A stretch of DNA of 64,000 nt from Myxococcales bacterium (GTDB taxonomy: Bacteria; Myxococcota_A; Polyangia; Polyangiales; Polyangiaceae): assembly GCA_016720545.1 (NCBI GenBank), contig JADKKK010000008.1, positions 69,624 to 133,623 on the forward strand, given 5' to 3'. A model generated the notes under the pieces. That model saw only the letters and a list, made by a program, of their open reading frames with translations, searched no databases and was not told the DNA's origin. The number at the start of each line of letters is the position of its first letter. Positions within the stretch are counted from its first letter, which is position 1. Shown here one piece after another: positions 25,745 through 36,745 of the stretch. Both the position numbers and the translations under genes were made by a program.

Positions 25745-26632
25745 ATGCGCTTTCGCCTCCTCCGCGTGCCCGCGTGGCTCGGCCTCGTCGCCTCGCTCTC
25801 GATCGCCGCGTGCAGCGGCGAAGACGTCGTCACCACGGAGGCCGACGCGACCGCCGCGCGCGACGCCGGGCCGCGCGATGCCGCTCCGGCCGATCCCGAC
25901 GGCGCCCCCGCCACCGACGCGGCCCCCGCGCCGGACGGCGCGCCCCCGCGCCCCGACTCCGGCCCCGACGCCGGGGTGACGTACGCGGGCCTCGGCGCGC
26001 TGAGCGGCGCCTGCGGGCTCGTGCGGGGCGAGGTGGGCAAGGCCACCCCGTCGTTCCTGAGCAACACCATCTCCTTTGCGGCGGGCCAGGTCTTCGACAA
26101 GGCGTTCCTCTCCGACGGGGGCGACACCGTCTTCGACGACCCGAACGCAGGGGGTAGCTCGAAGGAGTCCGAGGTGATGAGCTTCGAGATCCTCCACCAC
26201 TGCGACGGCGCGAAGCTGCTCAAGACCGAGACGCAGATCGTGTACGGCCCGCCCCCCGACGGCGGCCAGGCGAGCATCACGGATCTGCTCGTCGAGATCG
26301 GCGGCAAGAAGGTGGGGGTCAACCCGCTGCGCGTCTACAAGCCGTCGAACCAGCCGCAGCCCACCGAAGCCGAGATCAAGACGTCGCTCGAGAGGAAGCT
26401 CGAGAACATCAAGGCCTCGACCGCGCGGGTCACGCCAGCCGACAAGTGGGTCAAGCAGGTCATGCACGTGATGACCGCCACGCAGGCGAACGCGGACGCG
26501 GTGGCGCGCATCGTGCCCACCATCGGGGCCGACACCCGCGCCGACACCATCATCCTGCTCACGCGCTCGGTCGGCGGCGGCTTCCTCTACTGCGGCGTCG
26601 CGCGCGCCCCGCTCGGCCAAGAGTGCCCGTGA
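25745..26632 (+). CDS. Lipoprotein of unknown function
   Basis: 295 residues from the ATG at 25745. A signal peptide with lipobox (WLGLVASLSIAACSGED) is followed by a 60-residue Ala/Asp/Pro linker (ARDAGPRDAAPADPDGAP), typical of outer-surface lipoproteins here. The folded part (from about 80) is alpha/beta with four Cys and ends CGVARAPLGQECP. No family recognised. Two small hairpins precede the gene (TGTAGC/GCTACA at 25697-25712; GCCGC/GCGGC at 25718-25731), right beside the MITE. The open frame before 25745 runs into the MITE and is not coding. Confidence 0.72.
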   Translation: MRFRLLRVPAWLGLVASLSIAACSGEDVVTTEADATAARDAGPRDAAPADPDGAPATDAAPAPDGAPPRPDSGPDAGVTYAGLGALSGACGLVRGEVGKATPSFLSNTISFAAGQVFDKAFLSDGGDTVFDDPNAGGSSKESEVMSFEILHHCDGAKLLKTETQIVYGPPPDGGQASITDLLVEIGGKKVGVNPLRVYKPSNQPQPTEAEIKTSLERKLENIKASTARVTPADKWVKQVMHVMTATQANADAVARIVPTIGADTRADTIILLTRSVGGGFLYCGVARAPLGQECP

Positions 26633-26648
26633 GGCTCCGGTGGGCGGG

Positions 26649-26909
26649 CTGACGAGCACCGTCCTCTCCGGCGTCACGGTTGTCGCCACGACAGGGCCCT
26701 ACGCCTGGCGCGACCAGCTGATTGGCAGCGGCGTCGTGGAGCACTGGGATCCCGCCCCGCCCCCCGCGTCCTCGGGGCTCGTATCCCCAACACCACGCTG
26801 ATACGCACCAACGGAGCCAACCCGACGAGAGGTCTGCAACCGTGACGCCGACTGCGCGTTCCCGAGGAGCTGCGTGGCGTTCGCGACGAACAACCGCGAC
26901 CTCGGGTAA
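26649..26909 (+). pseudogene. Remnants of a Cys-containing secreted protein
   Basis: The 470 bp between two lipoprotein genes hold no intact gene, but two stretches in different frames read like protein. The first is 26649-26801 (TSTVLSGVTVVATTGPYAW, RDQLIGSGVVEHWDPAP, stop). The second is 26826-26909 (REVCNRDADCAFPRSCV then AFATNNRDLG, stop), which carries the C..DADC...SCV pattern common in secreted myxobacterial proteins. I read this as a gene decayed by frameshifts. The parent family is unknown. Confidence 0.4.
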
Positions 26910-27106
26910 GGTGCACCCCGCCGGAGGTTGGGTCGGCGTTGGCAAGGACGTGGTGTACGCGGTCTGCTCGCGCGGCGACGGCGCGGATGATCCAGCCATC
27001 GCCGCGAGGCATCGCCTCCCCATTCAATGCATACTACACTCGTCTGTTCGGGGTGGCCCTCCAGAGCGGATTGAGGTCGGCGCGAACCCGATGTAGTTTT
27101 CGTGAG

Positions 27107-27922
27107 ATGGGAAATGTTTGGTCGTGGCGCCTCCCACTCGTCCTCGCCCTCGCGACGTCGCTCGCTTGCTCCGCGCAGGTGGTCGACGAGCCGGCAGGGG
27201 CCGAGGCCGAGAGCGGCGAGGAGGCCATCAACGGCGGCAAGGTCGAGCGCAACTATCCGGCGGTCGGGATGTTGCGCTTCCCTTCGAAGAACTTTGGCTC
27301 CGGTGTGCTCATCGCCCCGAACGTGGTGCTCACCGCGGCCCACGTCGCGCTCGGCAAGCCGGACACCTTCTTCTTCGGCACCGTCCGCGCCGGAGTGAGC
27401 CCAGCGGCGGCTGCGCTCCGATCGGTCGCGGTGAAGGAGCACGTGATCCACCCTTGCTACGCCGCTCCCCTGCCCGAGGGCTGCCCCGGGAGGCTCGACG
27501 TGGCGGTCGTTCACCTCGCGACGCCGATTACGGACGTCGTCCCCGTAGCGCGCTACGTCGGGGATCTGAGGCTCCTCTGGGGCCTCTACAACCCGCTCGT
27601 GGGAGACATCTGCGTCGCCGTCGGCTTCGGCGCGCACCTCGAGCCAGACGGGAAGCCAGGCGCGTGGACGGCCGGGAGCCGCCGTTCGGCGCGGAGCTGG
27701 ATCGAGTCGGTCGACGACACCGAGGTCGTCGCGCGATGGGTGACGGGCATCGCGACGAGCGGAGACTCGGGCGGTCCGCTCATTTGCGAGGGGAAGATCG
27801 TCGGCACGGTTCGCGGGAGCGCGGATCCCTCGAACAAGGGGGTGGAGCGCACAAGAGAGGGGTACATGCGCATCGACCGCTCCACCGAGTTCGTGGACAA
27901 GTACTTGGCCGCCTGGCGCTGA
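27107..27922 (+). CDS. Trypsin-like serine protease lipoprotein
   Basis: 271 residues from the ATG at 27107 (GAGATGGGAAATG context). The signal peptide ends in a lipobox (LALATSLACSAQ). The S1-fold triad is visible: His in VVLTAAHVAL, Asp in GRLDVAVVHL and Ser in ATSGDSGGPLIC. The mature sequence starts near INGGKVERNYPAV, like the trypsin N-terminus after zymogen cleavage. Two Cys pairs could be disulfides. It is likely surface-exposed and proteolytic. A second serine protease gene follows at 28129, but the two are quite different in sequence. Confidence 0.88.
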   Translation: MGNVWSWRLPLVLALATSLACSAQVVDEPAGAEAESGEEAINGGKVERNYPAVGMLRFPSKNFGSGVLIAPNVVLTAAHVALGKPDTFFFGTVRAGVSPAAAALRSVAVKEHVIHPCYAAPLPEGCPGRLDVAVVHLATPITDVVPVARYVGDLRLLWGLYNPLVGDICVAVGFGAHLEPDGKPGAWTAGSRRSARSWIESVDDTEVVARWVTGIATSGDSGGPLICEGKIVGTVRGSADPSNKGVERTREGYMRIDRSTEFVDKYLAAWR

Positions 27923-28128
27923 GCAGGACGACCGCGAGGGTCCCCGGTCCGGGCGCGGCCGTGCGCCGAAGAGACCGGGGCGTGACCGGGGGACGCTTCG
28001 CTGCAGGCGTCCTCTCGCCTCGCGGACCCGAGCATGGGCCCCGCAGACGGGCCGTGGCGCGCTCGGTCGGAGCGCCTCCCAACGCCAGCGGCGGTGATAC
28101 GCTCGGGCGAAGAGAAGAGGGAGAGCGA

Positions 28129-30618
28129 ATGAAGAAGAGGACGATCGTGCGCTGGATGGGAGTCGTCGCGGTTCCTTCGTTCGCTTTTGTCGCGTGCGGC
28201 GGGAGGCCGGCGACGCCCATGAAAGCGGTCGCGACGGCCGCGCCAAGCGTGAAGCCTCCGGTCGAGGTCCGGGAGGTCATCGTGCCACGGACGTGCGCGG
28301 CGCGGATGAAGCTCGCCAAGCTCCTCGGGCACGTCGATGCGCCCGCGGTCGTGACCACGCCCGAAGATGTGGGAGAGGCGCCCCCCCCGACGAGCCTCGC
28401 GGCCAGCACCCGCCTCGCCAGCAACCAGGCCTATCGCGTCGTGGCCCCGTCGACCGCGCTCGTGAGCGCAGGGCGGGGCTTCGGCACCGGAGTCGTGATC
28501 GACCCGAGCGGGTACGTGCTTACGAATTACCACGTCGTCGCGGACGGACGAAAGAAGGACTTCATCGTCGAGGTCGACGTGACGTTTGGTGACCTCACCC
28601 CGACCGGTCGTATGAATCGGCAGGCGAAGAGCTACGAGGCCGTGGTCGTGAAGGTCGACCCGGTGCGCGACCTCGCGATCGTCAAGCTGAAGGGCACGCC
28701 TCCCAAGCTCGTGGCCGCGAAGCTCGCGAAGAGCGCACCTCAAATCGCCGAGAAGGTGATGTCGATTGGCCACGCCGGGATCGGCTTTTTGTGGGCCGCC
28801 AAGACTTGCAACGTGGCGAGCATCGGCGAGCGCCAAGAAGACTCGAGCATCATCGCCGGGGTCGACTGCTCGCACCCCGATCCAGCCGCCAGCGCGGAAC
28901 AAGCGACGAAGCAGAAGAAGAGCTGTGAAGAGCAGAAAAGACAGATGAAGGACGCGCTGGCGTCGAAGACCCAGGGCTTGGCCGTTCAGACCGACTGCGC
29001 CATCACTCACGGCGACAGCGGCGGTCCGCTGGTGAACATGGCGGGCGAGCTCGTCGGGCTGAATCAGAGCATCTCCGCCGATCTCGCGACCGCTTCGTTC
29101 CACGTCCACCTCGAAGAGGTGCGTGATTTCGCCGCCAAGTTCGGCGACTCCGGCGTGCCCATTCTCCCCGATCCTTTCTGCGATGGCGGGTTCGATCCGA
29201 CCTTCGAGGACCTCGACCTCGATGGGACGAACGAGTCGCTCGTGGCGAAGGGCGGCGGAGGGGGCATGTTCGGGGGCTCCGATCGCATGTCGCTCCTCAT
29301 CGATCTCGACCAGTCCCACTTCAAGGGAAATGGCCCGCCGAGCCAGACGTTCGACGCCGAGGTCGCGATGATGACTCTCCGTGACACCACCTACATTTGG
29401 TACGACACGGACAACGACGGTCGCTTGGACGTCCTCCTCGTCGACAAGGACGACGACGGCGTACCGGAGTCGGCGTATCAAATCGCCGCCGACGGACGCC
29501 TCAAGGAGGACAAAGAGATCCTCCCCAAACACGACCTCAGTGGGAGGCTCATCAAGGACCCGACCCTGCACGCGCGCCTCGGCAAGATCGCGACCGCGAT
29601 CGGCGGAACGAAGTACGTCTCCGCCCGAGTTCTGGCGCTCGGGGAGGGAGCAGGCTCGGTGCCCGATCCGCTGTCCTCGGGTGGCTCCACCGGTCGCGCG
29701 GTCGACACGGACGACAACGGGAAGCCGGATCTCGCGGCGGTGCGCGGCGCCTTCAGTCGCGGGGTCTTGATCGACGCCGACGAGGACACCCTCGGCCGGC
29801 TCAAGCCCGGCGACTCCGTCGACGACCTCGTGAAGGCGAAGAAGATCGACGCCGAAATCGCCGTCATCGCGCAAGGCTCGTCCGTCTGGGCCATGTACGA
29901 CACCGACAACGACTCCAAGTTCGACCTCGCGCTCAACTCGAAGGGGGGCGACTCCACCGGGATGATCACGACGGCCGCTTGGTCGATCGGCGGCTCGGGA
30001 GCCCCAAGGCCCGCGCCCGACCACGTGGGCCGAAAGGTCTTCCGCCCCGGCCTCATCGGGTTCCCGCGCGCCACGCAGGCCCTGCGCAGCGTGAGCTCCG
30101 ACGTGGCCGACGACGAAGCGCTCGGCTCTCTGCCGGCGACGATCCCGCCGCGCGCGCGGTTCCACACGAAGGAGGTCAAGGGGCTGCCGGAAGGCATGAT
30201 GATCGAGAGCTCGTCCTTCCCGTGGATCGTGGAGCTGTTCGACGTCGACAGGAGCTCGAAGATCGGACCCAAGACCGATGTGCAGAAGGTCGTCGCCGAC
30301 GGGAAGTTCGATGCGGAGGTCGCCTTCGTGCGCCACCTCTCGCCGACGGGCGCGCTGACGTGGGTGTACTACGACACCGACAACGACGGCCGATACGACC
30401 TCGTCCTGTTCTTGCCCAAATCCGACCAGGAGCCGACGCAGGCATTTCGCGTCGTCAAGCGGGAGAGCGCCCCGGGCGGCCTCGCCCTCGAGGCCGACGC
30501 CGCGGCGCTCAAGGGTCGCCCGATCCGACACAAGGCCATCTTCAAGGACCCCACCCTAGGCCAGAAGTGGAAGGGGCTCGCGAGCAAGGTGTTCAAGCCG
30601 GATTTCGTCGAGCCCTAA
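28129..30618 (+). CDS. Large lipoprotein: trypsin/HtrA-like protease plus Ca-binding-type repeats
   Basis: 829 residues from the ATG at 28129, preceded by the purine-rich AGAAGAGGGAGAG. The signal peptide ends in a lipobox (FAFVACGG). The protease domain (about 105-345) has His in VLTNYHVVADG, Asp in DPVRDLAIVKLKG and Ser in THGDSGGPLVN. An unusual charged insertion (SAEQATKQKKSCEEQKRQMK) sits just before the Ser. The remaining 480 residues carry several DTDNDG-type loops (YDTDNDGRLDV, DKDDDGVPES, YDTDNDSKFDL, YDTDNDGRYDL), which are typical Ca2+-binding acidic repeats. The frame is open far upstream through the preceding gene, but that reading is spurious. Confidence 0.85.
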   Translation: MKKRTIVRWMGVVAVPSFAFVACGGRPATPMKAVATAAPSVKPPVEVREVIVPRTCAARMKLAKLLGHVDAPAVVTTPEDVGEAPPPTSLAASTRLASNQAYRVVAPSTALVSAGRGFGTGVVIDPSGYVLTNYHVVADGRKKDFIVEVDVTFGDLTPTGRMNRQAKSYEAVVVKVDPVRDLAIVKLKGTPPKLVAAKLAKSAPQIAEKVMSIGHAGIGFLWAAKTCNVASIGERQEDSSIIAGVDCSHPDPAASAEQATKQKKSCEEQKRQMKDALASKTQGLAVQTDCAITHGDSGGPLVNMAGELVGLNQSISADLATASFHVHLEEVRDFAAKFGDSGVPILPDPFCDGGFDPTFEDLDLDGTNESLVAKGGGGGMFGGSDRMSLLIDLDQSHFKGNGPPSQTFDAEVAMMTLRDTTYIWYDTDNDGRLDVLLVDKDDDGVPESAYQIAADGRLKEDKEILPKHDLSGRLIKDPTLHARLGKIATAIGGTKYVSARVLALGEGAGSVPDPLSSGGSTGRAVDTDDNGKPDLAAVRGAFSRGVLIDADEDTLGRLKPGDSVDDLVKAKKIDAEIAVIAQGSSVWAMYDTDNDSKFDLALNSKGGDSTGMITTAAWSIGGSGAPRPAPDHVGRKVFRPGLIGFPRATQALRSVSSDVADDEALGSLPATIPPRARFHTKEVKGLPEGMMIESSSFPWIVELFDVDRSSKIGPKTDVQKVVADGKFDAEVAFVRHLSPTGALTWVYYDTDNDGRYDLVLFLPKSDQEPTQAFRVVKRESAPGGLALEADAAALKGRPIRHKAIFKDPTLGQKWKGLASKVFKPDFVEP

Positions 30619-30676
30619 ACGAGACAGCCTATCAACGAGCGGACCGGCGTGCGCGAGCCGGTCCGCGACCCGACTC

Positions 30677-32110
30677 TCAAAGCCGCTCGGCGCGACGCCC
30701 CGGCAAACCGGCGGCCCCGCCAGCGGACCCGCCGGGACCCACTTCGAACTGCACAGATGCAGTTTGCACATTTCCGGAGAGCACCCAGAGCCCTACGCTG
30801 GGACCGCCGCTCCCCGATCCCCCGCGACCGCCCGAGCCGCCCGATGCGCCGGCCTCACCCTTGGCGCCGCGCCCGATCTCCGGCGCGCCCTGGGTGGCGC
30901 CTGCTCCAGCGGCACCGCCTTCACCGCCAGCCTCCCCCGCCCCGCCTTGGCCGCCCGCTCCGCCACGCTCGGTCGCCAGCTTCGCGCCGTCGACCACGAC
31001 GGTGGCCTTCAGCACCAGCAGCGCGACGCTTGGTCCACCGCTCCCGCCTCCTGCGCCGCCGAGACCGCCGCATCCTCCGGCGCCGCCGCCGCCACCCCCA
31101 CCCCCGGCGCCGTCGTTGCAGAACGTCCCCGACTGACCCGAGCCGCCGCCACCGCCGCCGCCACCCTGCCCGGGCTGACCTGGTGTCCCGGGCTGCGCGG
31201 CCGGAGGGACATAGCGAAACGCCGCCTCGTCCCACTCGCCGAGATCTCCAGCCCCAGCTCCCGCGGCCCCTGCACCGCCGGGCGCCGCCTTGGCCACGGC
31301 CGAGGTCCCGTCGCGGGCGGTGCACCCGTTCGCGTCGGCGCCCTTGCCGCCCGCGACACCGCCGGCGGACGGCCGCCCATCGAGGCCCCGAAAGCCGCTG
31401 TAGTTGTGTCCGCCCGAGCCGCCCGAGCCGCCGTTGGCCTCGGGGCACGAAGGGTTTCGGCCGCCGCTCCCTCCCGTGCCGGGATCGATCTCGCCGTCGA
31501 CGCTTCCTGGGCGGCCGTCACCGCCGCGAGCGCCATCGAGAGCCCCTGGAGAGCGAGCGTCGGCCCCGGGCGCACCATCGCCGCCTGCGCCGGCGTAGAG
31601 CGCGCTGCCATCCTCGACGCGAAACGCCTTGCCCTCCGGCAGATCGCTCACCCACAGCGCCACCGAGGGCTGGTCGGGCGACGCGGCGCCCTTGGCCCGA
31701 ATAACCACGTGCGCGAGCGTCCCGCCCTGCGTGAGGCGGGTGGCGACCACCGCGAGGGTGGCCCCGCTGAGCTCGGAGGTCCCCTCGCCGCGCGCCCACG
31801 TGGACCGCGAGAAGCCCCCCACGACGGTCACGCCGTCGACCCACACGAGCGGGGCGCTCTCGGTGTATTTTCCTTCGGCGAGCACGACGCGCGGTCGCTT
31901 GGCGAAGCCCGCCAACCGCATCGCCGCTCGAACCGTGGCGACCGGCGCGTCTTTCGTGCCCGGGTTGGTGTCGACCCCATCGGGCGCGACGAACACGGTG
32001 TCTCTGTCGCCTCCACCGCCTCCACCGCCGCCGGGCGGAGGGGGATCCGACGACGAGCAGCCGAGCCCGAGGAGGCAAAGGCTCACGGCTGTGGCATGGG
32101 CCCTTCGCAT
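30677..32110 (-). CDS. PGRS-like glycine-rich lipoprotein with DUF1565-type N-domain
   Basis: 477 residues. Lipobox LCLLGLGCSSSD, a Gly run, then a domain starting VFVAPDGVDTNPGTKDAPVAT (the DUF1565/parallel beta-helix opening) through VVLAEGKYTESAPL. From about residue 165 to the end it is a Gly/Ala repeat region (GGAGG, GGSGG), interrupted by short hydrophobic patches such as PSVALLVLKATVVVDG that are probably turns of the same helix. The composition resembles mycobacterial PE_PGRS proteins, though there is no PE domain. Six or so Cys lie in the Gly region. It is likely on the outer surface. The gene diverges from the phosphoesterase gene. Confidence 0.8.
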   Translation of the reverse strand: MRRAHATAVSLCLLGLGCSSSDPPPPGGGGGGGGDRDTVFVAPDGVDTNPGTKDAPVATVRAAMRLAGFAKRPRVVLAEGKYTESAPLVWVDGVTVVGGFSRSTWARGEGTSELSGATLAVVATRLTQGGTLAHVVIRAKGAASPDQPSVALWVSDLPEGKAFRVEDGSALYAGAGGDGAPGADARSPGALDGARGGDGRPGSVDGEIDPGTGGSGGRNPSCPEANGGSGGSGGHNYSGFRGLDGRPSAGGVAGGKGADANGCTARDGTSAVAKAAPGGAGAAGAGAGDLGEWDEAAFRYVPPAAQPGTPGQPGQGGGGGGGGSGQSGTFCNDGAGGGGGGGGAGGCGGLGGAGGGSGGPSVALLVLKATVVVDGAKLATERGGAGGQGGAGEAGGEGGAAGAGATQGAPEIGRGAKGEAGASGGSGGRGGSGSGGPSVGLWVLSGNVQTASVQFEVGPGGSAGGAAGLPGRRAERL

Positions 32111-32200
32111 GCTGGAGAGAGTAGACGACCCGCCGCGGAGTTTCGAGGGAGCGATGCGAGCGACCTGCTCCCTCTCACTCCGGTGCTACGCTGAGCAGCG

Positions 32201-33619
32201 ATGCGAGCGCCGATCCCCTCCCGCGGACGGGTCCTTCCCCTCCTCCTGGCCGGCACGTTGTCGGCGCTGACCGCCTGCGGCTCGGACGCCGGCGGGGGCA
32301 CGGAGGACCCGATCGATCCCCTCACCGGGCTGCCGACGGGGGCTCCCGACCCGACACAGCTCGACGCCGCCGCTCCACGCGACGGAGGCCCCGCCCTGCC
32401 GCCGGTCCCTCCCAAGTCGAACATCGAGCACGTCGTGATCATCATGCAGGAGAACCACACGTTCGACACGTACTTCGGGCGCTACTGCAAGGCGGCGCCG
32501 GGGTCGAACCCGACGTGTACGACCGGGCCGGCGTGCTGCGAGGCCGCCCCCGAGAAGGAACCCTCGGGCGCCACGCCTCGGGTCCTGGATGACGCGGCGA
32601 ACGCGGACTACGATCCGGATCACTCGTACGCGTGCGAGGCCGCCGAGATGAACGGCGGAAAGATGGACCGCTTCGTCACCGGCGCGAACTGCTCGAGCCG
32701 AAAGAACTTCGCCATCGCCCCGGACTCGGTGATCGCGCCGTACCACGCGCTCGCGCAGAGCTACGCGATGGGGGACCGCTACTTTCAGTCGATCATCGGT
32801 CAGACGTCGTCGAACAACATGTACTTCGCGGTCGCGCGAAAGGTGTTCATCGACAACGATCTCTTCCCCGACGCCATCGGGCAAGGGTGCCGACCGCTCG
32901 TCACCAAGCGGCAGTTCTCCGGGCAAACCACGATCGCCGACCTGGTCCTCGACGAAGGGCATCGCGTGAGCTTCTACGCGGAGGGGTACAAGCTCATGCG
33001 GGACGCGACCCCGTGCCCCAAGGACCCGCCCGACTGCAAGAGCCTGAACCCGCTCTACGCCATCTACCCGTGCGCCTACGATCCCTCGGACGTCCCGTTC
33101 AACTACTACCGGCAGTTCACCGACAACCCCGCGTTCCTCCACGACTGGGAGGACTTCACCATCGATCTCGAAGCGGGAGACCTCCCCGAAGTCTCTTACG
33201 TGAAGTCGATTGGGTACCACACCGAGCACCCGGGATACGGCACGAAAATCACGCTCGGCGTGGGCTGGACCGACGCGGTCATCAAGCGCATTCTCGCTTC
33301 ACCGTATGGCAAGAACACGCTCATCTTGCTCACGTGGGACGAGGGAGGAGGGTACTTCGACCACGTCGCACCGCCTGGAGGCCCGAGCGCGGCCGACAAC
33401 GAGCCGCTCGGCACGCGCGTCCCGATCCTCGCGATTGGGCCGTTCGCCCGCAAGAACTACGTGTCGCACGTGGTGATGGACCACTCGTCGATCGTGAAGT
33501 TTCTCGAGTGGCGCTTCACCGGCAAGACGGGGCAGCTCGCGGCCCGCGACGCGCTCGTGAACAACATCGGCAGCCTCCTCGATCCCGCGACGACCGGCAT
33601 CCCGGTGCCGGAGAACTGA
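32201..33619 (+). CDS. Exported phosphoesterase, phospholipase C / AcpA family
   Basis: 472 residues. Lipobox signal (LLAGTLSALTACGSD) and a short linker. The catalytic family motif is VIIMQENHTFDTYFGRY near residue 80, which carries the nucleophile region of bacterial phospholipase C and AcpA. LILLTWDEGGGYFDHVAPP (metal Asp/His) and VVMDHSSIVKFLEWRF complete the set. It should hydrolyse phosphodiester or phosphomonoester bonds of lipids or other substrates outside the inner membrane. The substrate is uncertain because both activities occur in the family. The next lipoprotein starts 6 bp after the stop. Confidence 0.92.
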   Translation: MRAPIPSRGRVLPLLLAGTLSALTACGSDAGGGTEDPIDPLTGLPTGAPDPTQLDAAAPRDGGPALPPVPPKSNIEHVVIIMQENHTFDTYFGRYCKAAPGSNPTCTTGPACCEAAPEKEPSGATPRVLDDAANADYDPDHSYACEAAEMNGGKMDRFVTGANCSSRKNFAIAPDSVIAPYHALAQSYAMGDRYFQSIIGQTSSNNMYFAVARKVFIDNDLFPDAIGQGCRPLVTKRQFSGQTTIADLVLDEGHRVSFYAEGYKLMRDATPCPKDPPDCKSLNPLYAIYPCAYDPSDVPFNYYRQFTDNPAFLHDWEDFTIDLEAGDLPEVSYVKSIGYHTEHPGYGTKITLGVGWTDAVIKRILASPYGKNTLILLTWDEGGGYFDHVAPPGGPSAADNEPLGTRVPILAIGPFARKNYVSHVVMDHSSIVKFLEWRFTGKTGQLAARDALVNNIGSLLDPATTGIPVPEN

Positions 33620-33625
33620 ACCCCG

Positions 33626-34549
33626 ATGCGCTCGCTGGCTCTCGTCGTCGCGGGGCTCCTGGTCGCGAGCTGCCAAAGGGCCAGCGCTCCAGGGCCCCCC
33701 ACCAAGAGCGAGGGTGCGGTCGCCCCCGCCGCGCCGTCCGTCCGCGGCCCGAGCGTGGCCGAGGAGCCGTCCGCGCCGCCGGCCGCCCCGAGCCCCTCGA
33801 GCCCGCCTGGCCCCGTGAGCAGCCCGCGCCCGTTGGTCGCGCCGAGCGCCTCGAGCGCCTCGAGCGAGCCGAGCCCGCCGAGCGCGCCGGGCGTGAGCAC
33901 GGTCTATTTGGGCCCGGTCGGTCGCCACGCCGTGGATGTGCGGAGAGCGACGGCGTTGGTGCTCCACGACACGTGGAATGGCCTCGGCCTGAGCCACGCC
34001 GCCGTCATCGCGCTCCAGCGCTCGGGCACCGGCTTCACGTACGTGGCGAAGGTGTCCACGCTCTCCTCGGGTATCGGCGCCCCGGCCCGCGATCCCTACG
34101 TCGTCCTCACGGAAGACATGCCGTCTTGCACATGCCGCGTCCAGCAGACCTGCGCTTGCGAGCACGACCGCAAGGCGACGCGACGGCAAGGGCGCATCGA
34201 CGCCGCGACGGTGGACGAGTTTCTGGCCGCGCTCGCCGCGCGCCCCCTCGACACGACGCAGAGCTACGTCGACGGACACGTGTGGACGGACGACTACCCC
34301 TTTGCCCACGTGAGCGTCTCGATTCCGTCAGCGCCCGCGGTGCACTTCTCCGCGCTCGACCAGCAGCGACATTGGCGCCGCGACGGGAAGTTCCTGGCCC
34401 AGGACCGGGAGGAGCTTGGCGCGCGGATCGGGGTAGGGGCCCACCGCAAGCTGAACATGGCGTTCCAGAAGCTCCTCGGCACGCTAGGCGTGTCCGGGTG
34501 GGTGAGGGAGCTCTACAAGGGCGGCCCCGCCGGGGGAGATGGTCTGTAG
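33626..34549 (+). CDS. Lipoprotein of unknown function
   Basis: 307 residues. Lipobox LVVAGLLVASCQRAS, then a 70-residue Pro/Ser/Ala linker (SSPPGPVSSPRPLVAPSAS). The folded domain begins near VSTVYLGPVGRHAVDVRRA and has a Cys cluster (MPSCTCRVQQTCACEHDRK) that could bind metal or form disulfides. No family recognised. The gap to the phosphoesterase is only 6 bp, so the two are likely co-expressed. Confidence 0.75.
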   Translation: MRSLALVVAGLLVASCQRASAPGPPTKSEGAVAPAAPSVRGPSVAEEPSAPPAAPSPSSPPGPVSSPRPLVAPSASSASSEPSPPSAPGVSTVYLGPVGRHAVDVRRATALVLHDTWNGLGLSHAAVIALQRSGTGFTYVAKVSTLSSGIGAPARDPYVVLTEDMPSCTCRVQQTCACEHDRKATRRQGRIDAATVDEFLAALAARPLDTTQSYVDGHVWTDDYPFAHVSVSIPSAPAVHFSALDQQRHWRRDGKFLAQDREELGARIGVGAHRKLNMAFQKLLGTLGVSGWVRELYKGGPAGGDGL

Positions 34550-34595
34550 GGTAGTCTCGCGCGCGCCGAGCGCGTGGCCCTGGGAGGGTCGCCGC

Positions 34596-34697
34596 GTGCA
34601 GTCCGCGTCCCATACCGTGCAGATCTACTACGAGGACACCGATCTTGGCGGTTGTCGCTCATTGGCGCCGTCGACACGAACGTGCCGGAGTCGGTGA
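34596..34697 (+). pseudogene. Beheaded start of a YbgC-like acyl-CoA thioesterase
   Basis: A good ribosome binding site (GGGAGGG) and GTG start are followed by 19 codons reading VQSASHTVQIYYEDTDLGG, the hallmark N-terminus of YbgC/hotdog thioesterases (the normal next residues are VVYHANY). The frame then becomes random and stops at 34697. The body of the gene seems to have been deleted or replaced by the transketolase side. Only the first catalytic-loop Asp remains. Confidence 0.6.
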
Positions 34698-34717
34698 GCG
34701 TCTTCGGGCGGCGCGAG

Positions 34718-36745
<2,028 letters not shown>

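Noticed and set aside
27118..30618. Single 1166-residue protein starting inside the first protease gene
   Set aside because: The first 337 codons are out of frame with the trypsin-like gene and Arg-rich; a clear RBS, ATG and lipobox signal start the real protein at 28129.
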